Shown in pieces: positions 48,061 through 60,206 of a stretch of DNA of 64,000 nt. The notes under the pieces were generated by a model. It made no database searches and was not told the origin of the DNA. It saw only the letters and a list, made by a program, of their open reading frames with translations. The position numbers were made by a program, and so were the translations under genes. Numbering within the stretch: the first letter of the stretch is position 1; every line of letters begins with the position of its first letter. This DNA comes from Diospyros lotus (Eukaryota > Streptophyta > Magnoliopsida > Ericales > Ebenaceae): contig NC_068345.1 of assembly GCF_014633365.1 (NCBI RefSeq), positions 10,672,058 to 10,736,057 of the forward strand. Direction: 5' to 3'.

Positions 48061-50826
48061 TCAATTACATATTTTTATATTGAAAAAAATTGTTAATCAC
48101 TAAAGTGACCAAATTTTTAAAATAAATAAATTTCGAGTTATAGATTGTTTTCAATTATCCATAAACATTATGTTTGATGATGACATTAAGTTTATGCATG
48201 ATATTTGTTTTTGAATAAATTGAAGTTTGTATTATAAGACTATTTGGGATTAGCCCAAAGGTTAATTATCTGTTTTTGTAATTGTCAAACATGAATGTGA
48301 TAATTAGTATATTATATTAGTTTTATTTTACATATCCAAAGATAGCAAATAGATCTAACTAGTGCATATTTAATTATCAATTATTATTTTATTTTATACA
48401 TTTTAGTATCACCCAAAGAAGATCTTTGATGTACCTTATGATGATATCTAAATATGAAATTATGTGAAATTTTCAAAGCATTAATGTATGAGTATTTCAA
48501 TTCATTTTCAGTATATAGATATAGTCAGTAGATTTTTTGAAATAATTTAAATGTTGAATGTTTTCCAAGCAATGTATTCAAGTATTGCTTGTCTAGCTTA
48601 AGAATCATGTTTAGGTTGAATGCATTTGAGTAATAGAATTTCTATCTTTCAAGAATTATTCAAAGTATGCATTAGTAGAAATTATAATGTTTTAGAGTTT
48701 ATAGAATATGTATATATCATGGATATGATTTGTTCATCCTATATATGTTCCTGTGTTGATAAAAATATCATGATGCTCAAGCTAGTGCATCATTGTGTTG
48801 TATGTAAGGCTTTAACATATTTTGTTCTCAACATATTTGTAATGTTCTATCTATTTCATTTCAGTGAAGCAATAGTGAGTTATTTGACTTTTGGATGTTT
48901 CATGAAAATATATTTCATTAAGTAAATATGAATGAAAAATTTTGTTTCTATATGTTTTGTTTAAGTCAAGTAGCAAGTAAGTTATTTGACTCATGTGTGT
49001 TTTAGTAGTGTGTATTTGATAATATGAATGAAAGAGATATTATATCTCTATGTTATGTTATGAGCCTTGTAGAATGATTCTTATTTGAATCTAGAAAAAG
49101 AAAAGTTTTTAGTTGAGTAACATATATTGTTCTCAATTTTTTGTCAAACCCATGTGCCTTAAGAATATTTCATTTATCCTTTAAGACTTTCCACGAAACC
49201 AAGTGAATGTATTTGAAAAGTTAGTTTTAACCAATTTTCACAAACAATACTTGTGTTTGTTTGAGTTTAAGGTTTATATTATTTAGATGTTGATAGGAAA
49301 ATTGAGTTTTATATTTAAGCTCAATGTTTATGACATCTTAGATGTTGCTTTCATGATATTATATGTTGTTTGAATGATTGTCGAGTAAGGTATTGAGTAT
49401 AATCGAGTATATATTTGGATACTACTCAAGTGAATGCTCTCATTAATCAAGTATGTATTGAAAGGTTTTGTCTATATCAAAAGCAATCGAACTATCAAAG
49501 TGATAGCCGAGCTTTATGCCTTATTAATTGACTAAGTATTAAGCTTAATTGAGTATAATCTTGTATTAGTCGAGTATGATGGTTCCATAGTTGAGTAATT
49601 ATGTTTTTGAGGTTTTAATTGAGTATTTTTTGTGAGCAATTGAGTATAAATTGATCTATAATTGACTATTAGTAAGTGATAGTCGAGTAATTTATGCAAG
49701 CTCTTTGTATAATCAAGTATTTCTAAGCATAATCGAATAGCTGTTGAGTATAATCAAGTATTTCTGAGTCTACTCGAGTGCTGTCAAAGCTTACTTGAGT
49801 AGAGAAAATGCTTACTCAAGTAGAGGCCAAAATAAGTCAAGTAAGCCAAAATTACTTGAGTAAATATGTGCTAAAGTTAAATTTTATAACCATTAAACTA
49901 GTCATTGAAATTGTTTTTAATGAATAGTCTGGACCATTAAGGCTTCAAAAAGGCTCTGAATTTTCCTACAATCATTTATCTTGATATTTGAATATTCTAA
50001 TGATTTTAATGGGAAAAAGAAAGTTCTCCTTGCAGATTTCATTCTCATGATAACAAGTATAAAAAGAGATGAAGATGAAGATCAATGCTACTGTTCTAAT
50101 ACTTTCTACCACTACCTAGAGCCAAGAAAGTTCCTCAAGTTCTCATTTTCAATTAGAAAAAGAGAGAAAGAGTGCTTATATTATTTTCATTCCTTTTATC
50201 TCTTTTTTCCTTGTGAGAAGCCAATCTTGTCATTTGTACTCTATCTTGTAAGAGTTTCTCAAATTGTTTCAAATTGTAAACTTCTCTTATCTTTTTGTGG
50301 TTACGTTCGATTCTTTAAAAGGCAGTGGTTTTGATTGAGCCTTGAGAAATCATTATATTTGGTTACTACTAAGCTTGTGAAAAGAAAATGTTACAATTGC
50401 ACCTGTGAAAAGCTAAGGTTATAGCTGAGCTTGGAAAAGCTTTAGTAGATTGCTAAAGTCCTTGGTGAGGAGCCAAGGGAGTGGATTAGGCTGGTTGAGC
50501 CAAACCACTATAAAAATCTTTATGTACTGTATTGTTTCTTATTTTCTTTCATTTCAGCACTTCCATTCTATTTTCAGCAAGAGTTGTTGTTTCAGCATCT
50601 TTGGTATCAGTTTTTTAAAATTTTGAAACTTTAAAAGAATTTATCTTTTGTATTGAGTTTACTCTACACTTATTACTAATCGTTTTCTGTTAAGGGTTTA
50701 TTTAAAGCTTCAATCTTTATAATTTGAAAAGTCCAAACTGTTTTATTCAAAGGCTCTTTAAAATAAAAATAAAAATCTTGGAAACCTAATTCTCCCCCCT
50801 CTTGGGTGTCTACTTTTTCTTTCACA
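48061..50826 (+). mobile_element. SIRE/Maximus-like copia LTR (left border uncertain)
   Basis: The right end, with ATTCTCCCCCCTCTTGGGTG and a close near TTTCA at 50824, matches the style of long copia LTRs of the SIRE group. A TATAAAAAGAG promoter box at 50059 precedes a transcribed-leader-like region (50080-50800). The interior includes a field of GAGTA repeats (49380-49870). It abuts copia gag sequence in mid-frame at 50827, so it interrupted that element. No left TSD was identified; the start is given as about 48060 only because sequence character changes there. Confidence 0.5.
49380..49870 (+). repeat. TCGAGTA / TTGAGTA / TCAAGTA repeat field
   Basis: More than twenty variants of (A)TNGAGTATAATC and TACTCGAGT-like heptamers occur at irregular spacing over about 490 bases in both orientations. 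It lies in the U3-like part of the LTR, about 190-680 bases upstream of the TATA box at 50059. Such fields could be transcription-factor or transposon-protein binding sites. Confidence 0.6.
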
Positions 50827-51263
50827 GCTCTTTCTAAAATTGAAAATGCTAAGGAACTTATGAAATTTGTGGAAGAACATTCCCAGACTACCGATAAATC
50901 TCTAGCTGATACATTAATGAGTACATTGACCATCATGAAATATGATGGTTCTCGTACCATGCATGAGCACGTTTTGGAAATGATGACCTTAGCAGCACAA
51001 TTAAAGACTCTGGCGATGACTGCGGATGAATATTTCCTAGTACAGTTTATACTCAATTCTTACCTTTCGAGTTATACGGGTCATTTCAGGTGAATTACAA
51101 CACTATAAAAGATAAGTGGAATGTCAATGAATTGACCATTATGCTCGTTCAAGAGGAGACAAGATTAAGGAATCAAATCGCTCATTTCGTTCATTTCCTA
51201 AGGCATCAAGTGTTAGATATGAGCCCTTAAGACCAATTCAAGTGACACAAAGGGACTCGATCT
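50827..51263 (+). pseudogene. Copia gag, middle part
   Basis: The frame at 50806-51093 carries NAKELMKFVEEHSQTTDKSLADTLM, TMHEHVLEMMTLAAQLKTL and the start of ILNSYLSSY. After a frameshift near 51085, VNYNTIKDKWNVNELTIMLVQEETRLRNQ follows. These belong to the UBN2/retrotran_gag family of plant Ty1/copia gag proteins. The N-terminus is cut off by the LTR ending at 50826 (the first ~7 codons of the ORF are LTR), and the C-terminus by the LTR from 51264. Confidence 0.85.
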
Positions 51264-52725
51264 TGTAATTTTTTAAATGTTATTTAAATGACAAGTTTAC
51301 GTTTTATCTAAATTTTAATATGGTTTAAATTAAACATATATATATATATATATCCTTTAGTATAATAAGAAATGGATACTATTCTTAAATATTAAGAATA
51401 GTTGTGACAGTTAATCCACAATACATTATGCTATAAATGAGTTCCTAGCCATAGAGTTCCTAACTTGGATATTAGCAACTCGCAAAGGCCAACACATCGT
51501 CTTCTTCCTTGTTCGGTATGAGATATTGAAATATAAGGTTGGTGAGTCCCGTGCCATTCTGTGTGAGATATAGAAGGGACATGAGTAGGTGCTCGTTAAG
51601 GGAACGAGTTCACTGAATGAGACTTTTAATATTGAATCACATGGGTTTTATTTCACGGGTCAATGATTTAATATTAACCATGGATGTACAACTAATCCTT
51701 AGACTTGAGATGACATGGATATCTATGTATTAGTGGATTAGGATATCAATGATATTATATGATTGTTCTAATCATGAATAATCATACGTATCTATGTGCC
51801 TAATTTAGTGATACTTGAGGTATGTGTGTATTAGATATGGAATCTATCACCTCGAGATTTATGAGGAGGATATCCTATGCGATCCAGTAATCACTTGACG
51901 ATAAATCCTTGGCCGAGATAATATGACGATGGAATGTGTGTTTTATAAAGGTTGTGTCATGTTAGTCAAGATTGATTTTGGATTTAGTTATATGACGAGA
52001 TTAAAAAATTTGATATGCTGACTGTGATCTCATATCTTGTTGAGATATAGGATGATAGAAGGATCGTATTGCATGGTATCGTAGTAAAAGGTTCACAATA
52101 CCCACTTCACATTAAATTGGGTAATCATGACATAATGCTAGATGTCACTCATGATTTACGGGAATTAATAATTGATTAATTTTTGTTACTAATTTAATTG
52201 TGAATCTAGAAAGCCCACCCAATAAGAAATCACTTTTAAAGAGAAGAAGGATAAATTAGTAATTATGTAATTACTAATTATGGTGTATTTATTTATTAGA
52301 TAAATAAGAATAATTAAATAATTATATTATGAATATAATTATTTAATTATTAATAATTGGATTGGGCTTTTTGCTAGCACATTAAGCCCGACCCAATGCA
52401 CCTAGGGTTTTCAATGGTGCTATATAAATAGGACCATAAACCTTGAATTAGAGATAAGTGAATCTAGTTTTAGTCAAAAAAATTTAGAGAATTTATATTT
52501 TTTCTCTTGAGTCTCTTGGATCAAGGTGATTTCGGGTAGATCAACTCAGCATCCTACACTTGGAGGATTTTTACGACGGGTTACCAATTGGTGGAATTTG
52601 ATTTCGTCAAAAGGTATTCTTTTGTCTAGTCTTTGATTTTGTAAACCGTATTTTTTTAAAAATGTGATACCTGAAGAATCTAAATTTTATTCTGCTGCGT
52701 ATGATTAGATCATTGTAATGTAACA
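51264..52725 (+). mobile_element. Copia-type solo LTR within gag
   Basis: Separates two parts of one gag gene. Begins TGTAATTTTTTAAATG and ends near TGCTGCGTATGATTAGATCA / TGTAACA (52711 or 52725). A TATATAAATAGG box at 52421-52432 is placed as an LTR promoter would be. Clear direct duplications were not found, so borders are approximate (give or take 15 bases). Confidence 0.6.
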
Positions 52726-53215
52726 TCAAGAAGCTAGAAAGAGCAAGGAGAGAGGTCTTCATAACTTGAATGAATCTTCGAAAGGTGCTCATAAAGAATA
52801 TGGGGTTGTTAAGTGTCACTTTTGTAAGAAAAGTGAACACCTCAAGAAAGACTACCTAAAACGTAAAACTTAGTTCGAAATGAAGGGTAAACCTTGTGCT
52901 TTAATTTTTTTCAATCAAACTTTATTGAAGTTCCACAATGTTTGGTGGATAGATTTTGGTTCCACTGCTCATATTTCCAATATGATGCAGGGATTCCCTA
53001 CAATCCAAATCATAAAGCTAAATGAAAGTTTCGTGTTCATAGGGAATAAAAGTAAAGCTCATATTGAAGGCGTTGGCACTTATCATTTGATTTTAGATAC
53101 TGAACATTATTTAGATTTATTAGAAACTTTTTATGTGCCAACATTTTCTCGTAATTTATTTTCTTTATAGAAACTTGATGTAGCTGGGTTTTCTTTTAAA
53201 TTTGGTTCATGTTGT
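52726..53215 (+). pseudogene. Copia gag zinc knuckle and protease
   Basis: The zinc-knuckle-like CHFCKKSEHLKKD (52811-52850, in a different frame from the next part), then the 96-codon frame 52880-53170 with WWIDFGSTAHISN, a variant of the copia protease DSGA active site with Phe in place of Ser, and FYVPTFSRNLFSL. A stop at 53168-53170 and then KLDVAGFSFKFGS follow before the coding sequence is interrupted at about 53215. Confidence 0.8.
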
Positions 53216-54410
53216 ACCGAAAGAAAACTATAAAGAGAAAAGATAGGATTTTTTAAAAGCAAAAATGATATTAAAGCTTGCGGTAGTGCGCTCTAAGGCA
53301 CACCAAAAAAAGGCCTCACGGCATAGGGGATTGCGACTGAGGGCTTGCGGCATAAGGGCTGAGGCACAATAAGAAGCCTCGAGGCATAGGGGCTTGTAGC
53401 AAAGGGTTTGCGACAAAATGGCCTTGAAGTCAAGGGCCTTGCAACATGGTGGTCCTTGTTACAAGGACCTTGTCACAGCTAATTGCTCTGGCGGCGCTAT
53501 AAACCTTGCGACAAGAGCCTCTGCTCGACAAGACCAAGACTCCCACACAACAATTAACACATGTCAACACCTAGCATCCTTGGGAATCATGCCTTATAAA
53601 TACCTAGCTATAGGATACAGGACCTTCGGATTCGATAAAATTTTGACACATTGACTATATTTTTTTTTTTTTCTGTTAACAACTATCTTCATCTGGTACT
53701 GAGTTAGGCATCGGAAGGTCTTCGCGGGTGAGGATTCCTGTGAGCCTTCTAACCCATTTTCGAGTATTAATAGGGCAACATCTTTGAGGCAACTTCTCTT
53801 GCAGTGAACACCCTTAAGGAAAATTCTCTTATGGTAACACCCTTGAGGCAACTTCTCTTGTGGAGAACATCCTTGAGGCAACTTCTCTTGTGGTGAACAT
53901 CCTTGAGGCAACTTCCCTTGCAACAAGATCCCTTGAGGCGAGCATGCTTACGGCAAGATCCTTGAGGCAACTTCTCTCATGGTGAACATTCTTGAGGCAA
54001 CTTATCTTGAGGCAAACACCCTCGAGGCAACTTCTCTTGTGGCGAACACCCTTGAGGCAACTTTTCTTGTGGTGAACATCATTGAGATAACTTTCCTTGC
54101 AGCAAGATCCTTGAGGAAACTTCTCTTGTGGCGAACATCCTTGAGGCAACTTCTCTTATGGAGAACACCCTTGAAGCAACTCTTCTTGTGGCAACACCCT
54201 TGAGGCAACTTCTTTTGTGGCGAACATCCTTGAGGCAACTTCCTCTGCGGCAAGATCCCTTGAGGCAACACCTCTTGTGGCGAACATCCTTGTTGTAACA
54301 TCCTTAAGACAGTCTCACTCTCGTGGAAACCTTGTTTCACTAGACACAAAGCTCAAGTACCTACAATAATTGGTCCCACGTCATAAAATCTAATTGTTGT
54401 ATTTTTTGCA
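53216..54410 (+). mobile_element. Tat-like LTR insertion inside copia pol
   Basis: Sequence between protease and GAG-pre-integrase that does not belong to copia. It has a TATAAATACC-type box at 53594-53603, and the TTAGGCATCGGAAGGTCTTC and GAGCCTTCTAACCC blocks typical of Tat-group LTR leaders, plus the ~30-bp tandem repeats. No exact borders or duplication were found. Scattered GGCTTGCGGCA-type repeats occupy 53270-53420. Confidence 0.55.
53775..54300 (+). repeat. ~30-bp tandem repeats, about 17 copies
   Basis: Consensus CTTGAGGCAACTTCTCTTGT followed by GGCGAACATC. Many copies are exactly 30 bases; some alternate with a CAAGATC variant. All long ORFs here (both strands) are translations of the repeat. 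Confidence 0.9.
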
Positions 54411-54424
54411 ACAACCGTTCCAAA

Positions 54425-55579
54425 TATTTTAGTTTATTTAAAAATAATAGTTTGATTGGTTGTGGTATATTATGTGATGGTTTCTACAAGTTTAATCTTG
54501 ATAATAAGTTTTTTGGGACCTTGATGACCTTGCATCATAATGTTGGTACTAAACATAGTTTAGTTTATGAAAATTCAGCTTATTTGTGGCATAAATGTTT
54601 GGATCATATATCTAAAGAAATTATGAAAAGATTACAAAAGCGTGAAATCCGCCCACATTTAGATTTCAATGACATCAAAGTGTGTATTAAAGGAAAACAA
54701 GCAAAACACAATAAGAAATGAGCCATAAGAAGCACACAACTTCTTAAAATTATACACATTGATATTTGTAGACCTTTTGATGCTTCATCTTTTGGTAGAG
54801 AAAAATATTTTATCACCTTTATTTATGATTTTTCACGTTATAGTTATATTTATTTATTGTATGATAAATCTCAATCGGTTTGATGCACTTGAGGTGAATA
54901 TTAAAAAGGTTGAGAGGTAATTAGATAAAAAGGTGAAAATTGTAAGGTAAGATCGAGGTGGTGAATATTATGAAAAGTTTGATGAATCGAGTCAATGTCC
55001 AGGTCTGTTTGACAAATTCCTTAAAAGACATGGTATTTATGCTCAATACACAATACCAGGTACACCACAACAAAATGGTGTTGTTGAAAGGCACAATCAT
55101 ACCCTAATAAAAATGATTAGGAGTATGATGAGTCACTCATTTTTATCCTTATCTTTATGGATGTATGTATTAAAGACCGACATGTATTTGCTGAACATGG
55201 TTCCTAGTAAGGTAGTTCCAAAGACTCATTTTGAACTATGGATAGGTAGGAAACCCAGTTTAAGGCACTTACGTGTTTAGGGTTACTCAACAGAAGTAAG
55301 GATTTACAATCCACATGAAGAGAAATTGGACTTTAGAACAACCAGTGGTTATTTCATTGGATATGCAGAAAATTCGAAGGGGTATAGGTTTTATTGTTCT
55401 AGTCACAATACTAGAAATATTAAAACTAGAAATGACAGGTTCATTGAAAATTGTGAAATTAGTGGGAGTGAAAGAATGCATGATGTCAACATTCAAGAAG
55501 TCAAGGTGGAAGTTCCTAAGCCCAAGATTGATATAGTTGTTGTTTCTCAAGCTGTAATTTAACCAAATAACAGTTAAAA
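54425..55579 (+). pseudogene. Copia GAG-pre-integrase and integrase
   Basis: 54452-54721 encodes SLVYENSAYLWHKCLDHISKE, the GAG-pre-integrase domain with its HxxxH zinc-binding histidines, and a CIKGKQ block. After a stop the integrase core follows in pieces: IHIDICRPFD (54760-54790; first catalytic Asp region), REKYFITFIYDFSRY, DRGGEYYEKF (about 54950; second Asp), TPQQNGVVERHNHT (55062-55100; catalytic Glu) and RNPSLR-type blocks. 55326-55562 then carries FIGYAENSKGYRFYC. Several frameshifts and stops (near 54720, 54880 and 55280) make it non-functional. Interrupted at 55580 by a solo LTR. Confidence 0.85.
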
Positions 55580-58215
55580 TGTAATACTCCATGTTCGTAT
55601 GAGGTTGCCACATAATTTAGATAAGTTTAAAATACCAAAAAAATTGGCTTGATAGTAGTTATAAGTACCGAATTGACTATAGGGAGTGTCTCGGAGTGAA
55701 ATTGTCCAAGAAAAATGATATGGTCTCAATAAGCGTTCCGAGATAGGATTTATGATATCGAAAGAAATTGGATCGGGATTAGTTTTCGGTACAGTTATAA
55801 AATACAGCTGCCATTTAGGCTGCAAAATCGAATCGTTGTAAGAGACTCTCAAAAAATCAACGGAATCATAGGGGGCTCCGGTTTTGCATAATGAGCAACC
55901 CTTCAGTGGTTTTGAGATGAAATAAAGGTCCTGAAATGACGCAAAGGCGAAATCGTCCATATCGAGTAAAATTTAAGTTATTAATTGTGGATTTTCGGTA
56001 TTGTAATGCAAATTAATTTGAGGTTTAAGGGCATAGTTGAAATAAGAGAATTACCCAAGTGATATTATGATAAAATTGAGGATTTAATGTGTATTTTTCT
56101 ATAATTATATTAGTGTAATATATATATATATATGTAAGTATATGTGTGTGCTGTGTGTGCGTTGCCCACACCCTGCAACAATCAACCATACCCTGCTGGA
56201 ATCAGCCACGCCTCTGCAACCTGAAGCCATGCCTCTACAAGAAGTATGGACTGATCCTGACCCCAAGGGGTATGGGAAAGACAGTGAGGAGAGGAAGGGA
56301 GAGCTTATGAATAGAGATAAGAGTTAGAGAAGAAATGGAAGCAAGCGGTATCAAGCTTGGCCAAGAGAGGGAAGAGAGATTGATGGAGATTGAAAGAGAG
56401 TGGGAGTTGAAGCTAGTTGGCCGAAGGCAGCCGCAACGAAGCTGAAAGTCGATGCTAAAAGCGCTGAAGATCGACGATGGCAGCCATGACAACTTGAGCA
56501 TGAGCTTCCTACAAGCAGCGAGCGGGCAGCCAATAGCTTCAGCGACAACCCAGTAAGGTTCACAGTGACCGTCGGCATCGGTGGAGGCTTGAAAGGCAGT
56601 CGGAGGAAGCTAGCATGGCCATGGCATCCATGGCCGCAACTAGCTGCTAGAGGCGCTGTGTGGGCAGCGGGGGCGGCCAGGGAGAAGCGCGGTGGCATTG
56701 GCAAGTGGCGGCGTGGGCGGAGGGCCAAGCGGCCACAGCTGCAAGCTGGTGTGCACATGGTGGAAGAAGAAGAAATAGAGGAGGGAGGAAGAAGAAGAAG
56801 AAGAAGAGAAGGAGAAGAAGAGAAAAAAGAAAAGAGAAAAGAAAAGAAAAGAAAGAAAAAAAAGGAAAAGGAAGAAAAAAAAAAAAGAAAAAGAAGGAAA
56901 ATAGAAAAACAAAATTGGAGAAAATTTTTGGAAAAATTTCAAAAAATAGGATTTGGGTATTTATTAATATTTCAGAGATTTTGGGTGAGAAAATAGTTTA
57001 GGCATGGGTTTCGAGAATATGGCACGCATATCGAGGAAGCCGGAGAAACTAAGTTAAGGTAAGTAAAATTTCTTAGAAAATTTCAGAAATTTAAGAATAT
57101 TATTTTATGAATTTTTGTATTAAAATATTTGAGAATATATTTTAGAAATATTTAGTTTGGATTTATTGAGGTAAAATAGGAAGAAATAGAGAGAAAAATA
57201 AAGAAAATGCAAGAAATTATGGAAAATAGGTTTTAATGCTTATTTAAATAATTATGGTGATTAGAATGCTTTGAGACTTGAGTTGAAGTGACGTGGGCAA
57301 ATTTTGATATTGGCACGCAAATCGAGGCGATGCAAGAGGCAGGCGCAAATATTGAGGTAACCCGATAAGCTTGAGAAGGTAAATGGTACTTCCCAACTGA
57401 ATTTAGTTTTATGAAAAATTCTTGGTTTGTAAGTGATTTATGTTCCTCCAAAATGTTTTCATCATATTGACATGCTCGGATATGTATCCATCATGTAGAC
57501 TACATACATGGCATGTTATGAAATGCATATGTACACGTTGATATCAATGATCACGTGCATTGTGGCCATAGGGAGTACGAACTAGAACCGTTGCTCTACC
57601 AAGGGTTCACCCATACACCCTGGCTTCGAAAGAGGTGGCCACAAAAATGGTGAGTAGCATGAAGGGTGCAGTTGACACCTACGATGAGTAAGACATTACA
57701 TACATGCACGAAATATGTTTTCTGTACCCTCACTTAGATGATTCATCATCTAACTTGGGATTTGCCCCTGGAATATTCAAATGTTTGAGATGGAGATTGT
57801 AGTAGATACGAGGATGAATGACGCATGAAATGGCACTTAGCAGAGTGCATGAGGAATGAAATGTATGTTATGTAGTCCATGTATTTAAGTTATGCTACTT
57901 TGAAATTTGAAAGTTTTAAGAAATGATAATGTATAATCCTATTTAGGATTAATGTTGAGAACTTACGCTTTGTATTAAGTTATATTGAGGTATGATGATG
58001 TAAGAATTGATTTATGATCAATGTTGAGATATCAAGTTTCGATCATTGCTTCCGCATTTGATATGTATAATGATTCTCTTTCGAGAAAAATGAATGGGAA
58101 TTCTGGGACGGATTCGAGGAATGATGTGGTTTAGCATTAAGTTTGAAAGAAAAAAAAAATTAATATCCTAAAATTGTCTCAAGTTATAACGCGCCCAGCA
58201 AAGTGGGGCGTTACA
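55580..58215 (+). mobile_element. Solo LTR inside copia pol
   Basis: Starts TGTAATACTCC and ends GGGGCGTTACA, flanked by perfect TAAAA duplications (55575-55579 and 58216-58220). 2,636 bp, without coding domains. Related in its 3' half to the LTRs at 13308-13780 and, inversely, 15600-24169 (the block with GTTCACCCATACACCCTGGC at 57604 recurs inverted near 16610). GC-rich at 56400-56760, followed by a purine-only tract. Confidence 0.9.
56758..56915 (+). repeat. Purine-rich (AGA/AAG)n tract
   Basis: About 160 bases, almost all A and G on the + strand, of the GAAGAAGAA and GAAAAGAAAAG type. The Lys/Arg/Glu-rich ORFs here are artefacts. Part of the solo LTR. Confidence 0.85.
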
Positions 58216-59010
58216 TAAAAACAACAAACACTCCATGATGAACCGACAGTAGTTGAACCACAAGCAATAGCATTAAGGAGATCTCAAAGAGCTAGAAGAT
58301 CTACTATTTCTAATGATTATGTGGTTTATCTACAAGAGTCAAAATTTGACTTTTAATGGATAATGATCCAGTTTCATTTAAGCAAGCCATGGAATGTGAT
58401 GACTCTATTAAATGGTTCTATGCCATGAAGGAAGAAGTAAAATCTATGGATCAAAATCAAGTCCGGGATCTAGTTGAATTTCCTGAAGGGTGTAAAAGAG
58501 TTGGATGTAAATCGATCTTTAAGACCAAAAGTGACTCTAATGATAATATTGAATGACATAAAGTTAGACTTGTTGCTAAAAGTTTTACTTAGCAAGACGA
58601 CATAGACTATAAAGAGACTTTCTCACCGGTTTCTAAGAAAGATTCTCTTAGAATTATCTTATCTTAATCGGCTCATTATAATTTGGAATTACATCAGATG
58701 GATGCTAAAACTGCATTTCTTAATGGGGATTTGAAGGAAAAGATCTATATGGATCAACTTGAAGACTTTTTTGTTGAGTGAAAAGAACACATGTTGTGTA
58801 AGTTAAAGAAATCAATAGACAGACTTAAGCAAGCCTCCCATCAATGGTATCTAAAGTTTAACAATAGCATTACTTCTTTTGACTTTCTAGAAAACACCGT
58901 TGATTGGTGTATATATATGAAGGTCAACGGAAGTAAATTTATTTTTTGATTCTGTATGTTAATAATATTCTGCTTGTTGCCAATGATCTTGGTTTATTAC
59001 ATGAAACTAA
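58216..59010 (+). pseudogene. Copia reverse transcriptase, N-terminal part
   Basis: After the solo LTR the linker ALRRSQRARRSTISNDYVVYLQE (58270-58335) leads into the frame 58356-58556 with DPVSFKQAMECDDSIKWFYAMKEEV and CKSIFKTK. After a stop at 58554, DIDYKETFSPVSKKDSLRIIL, HQMDAKTAFLNGDLKEKIYM (first catalytic Asp region) and a degenerate LKQASHQWYLKF follow. The YVDD active-site region is represented only by LYVNN-like remnants near 58955. Cut at 59011 by a CACTA terminus. Remaining RT and RNase H are not seen. Confidence 0.85.
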
Positions 59011-59740
59011 CACTACAAAAAAACAGCATTTTAGCGGCGGTTTTTTTGTTATTTAGTGGCAGTTTTTAACCGCCGCAAAGTGCTTTAGCGGCGGTTTTGA
59101 AAATCGCCGCTAATACAGCTGTCGTGAGGTATTTAGCAACTGTTTTCAACAACCGCTGGAATAACTGCCGCTAAATGTTGTTTTTTGCGGCGGTTTACAA
59201 ACCGTCGCTAAGTCTGACATTAAGCGGCGATTTTATAAACAATTAGCGGCGGTTTAGTAACTGCCGCTAAATATTTAGATATTATTTTATTTCCAGCGGC
59301 AGTTTTGTTAAACCGTCGCTAATTGAACTTTTGCGGCGGTTTAGCAAACCGCCGCTAATATTTTTAGTGAGTATTTTATTTTTAGCGGCGGTTATTTAAC
59401 CACCGTTAAAATCATATTTCGCAGCGGTTTAAAGAAACCGCCGCTAAAATAAAACAATTGTTAAAACAATTAGCGGCGATTTTATTTTGATTTTTAGCGA
59501 CGGTTATATAACTGCCAGTGAAATAAAGTAATTTGTAAAAAATAACGGCGGTTTTGAAACCGCCGCTGAAATAAAATAATTTGTAAAAAAAATAACGGCA
59601 GTTTATTTTTCGTTTTAGCGGCGGTTTTGAAACCGCCGCTAAATTTTCTCGCTTGATTTTTGGCACTTTAGTGGCGGTTTTAATTTTGATATCGTGGCTT
59701 TTAGCGGCGGTTTCAAAACCGCCGCTAAAAGCCTAACAGA

Positions 59741-60206
59741 AAGGCTCCCAGGTTGCTTTTTTTGTTCACCGAATCAAAAACCTGTGCCAAATTACTCATA
59801 ATGCAACTCACAAATAACCTAAAATTTATAACATATATACAAAATTCACATACACAATATTTCAATCCATTTAATCAATAAACCATAAATATTCAATACA
59901 ACTTAAATATCCAAATATGTAACATATTTTAAACAATTTAATATCCAAAATGAAGTTCCATATCATCACATCAACTTTGTTGGTTTGGATCTTGATGGGT
60001 CTGATGAATGTCATGACTTGCATTAGAAGATAGCCTTCCTGCTGGTGACACTGGTCCACTATGTGCATCTGGTGCCTAAAATAATTAAAATTATATTAGA
60101 TATGTATACAAAAAGAAAAAACATACTTTGATGAATATTTGTGGAGATAAACATAAACAATTACTTGAAATGAAAAAATAAAATTCATAATTTAAGAATT
60201 AATATA
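59741..60206 (-). other. 3' non-coding region of the CACTA gene
   Basis: AT-rich sequence between the subterminal repeats and the last coding exon. 59840-60070 may be 3' UTR. No other feature. Confidence 0.5.

Noticed and set aside
53594..54349. Several overlapping 70-115-codon ORFs
   Set aside because: Translations of a ~30-bp tandem repeat; open on both strands because the unit is a multiple of three.
56565..57001. Arg/Lys/Glu-rich ORFs of 113-143 codons
   Set aside because: Low-complexity purine tract within a solo LTR with proven TAAAA duplication.
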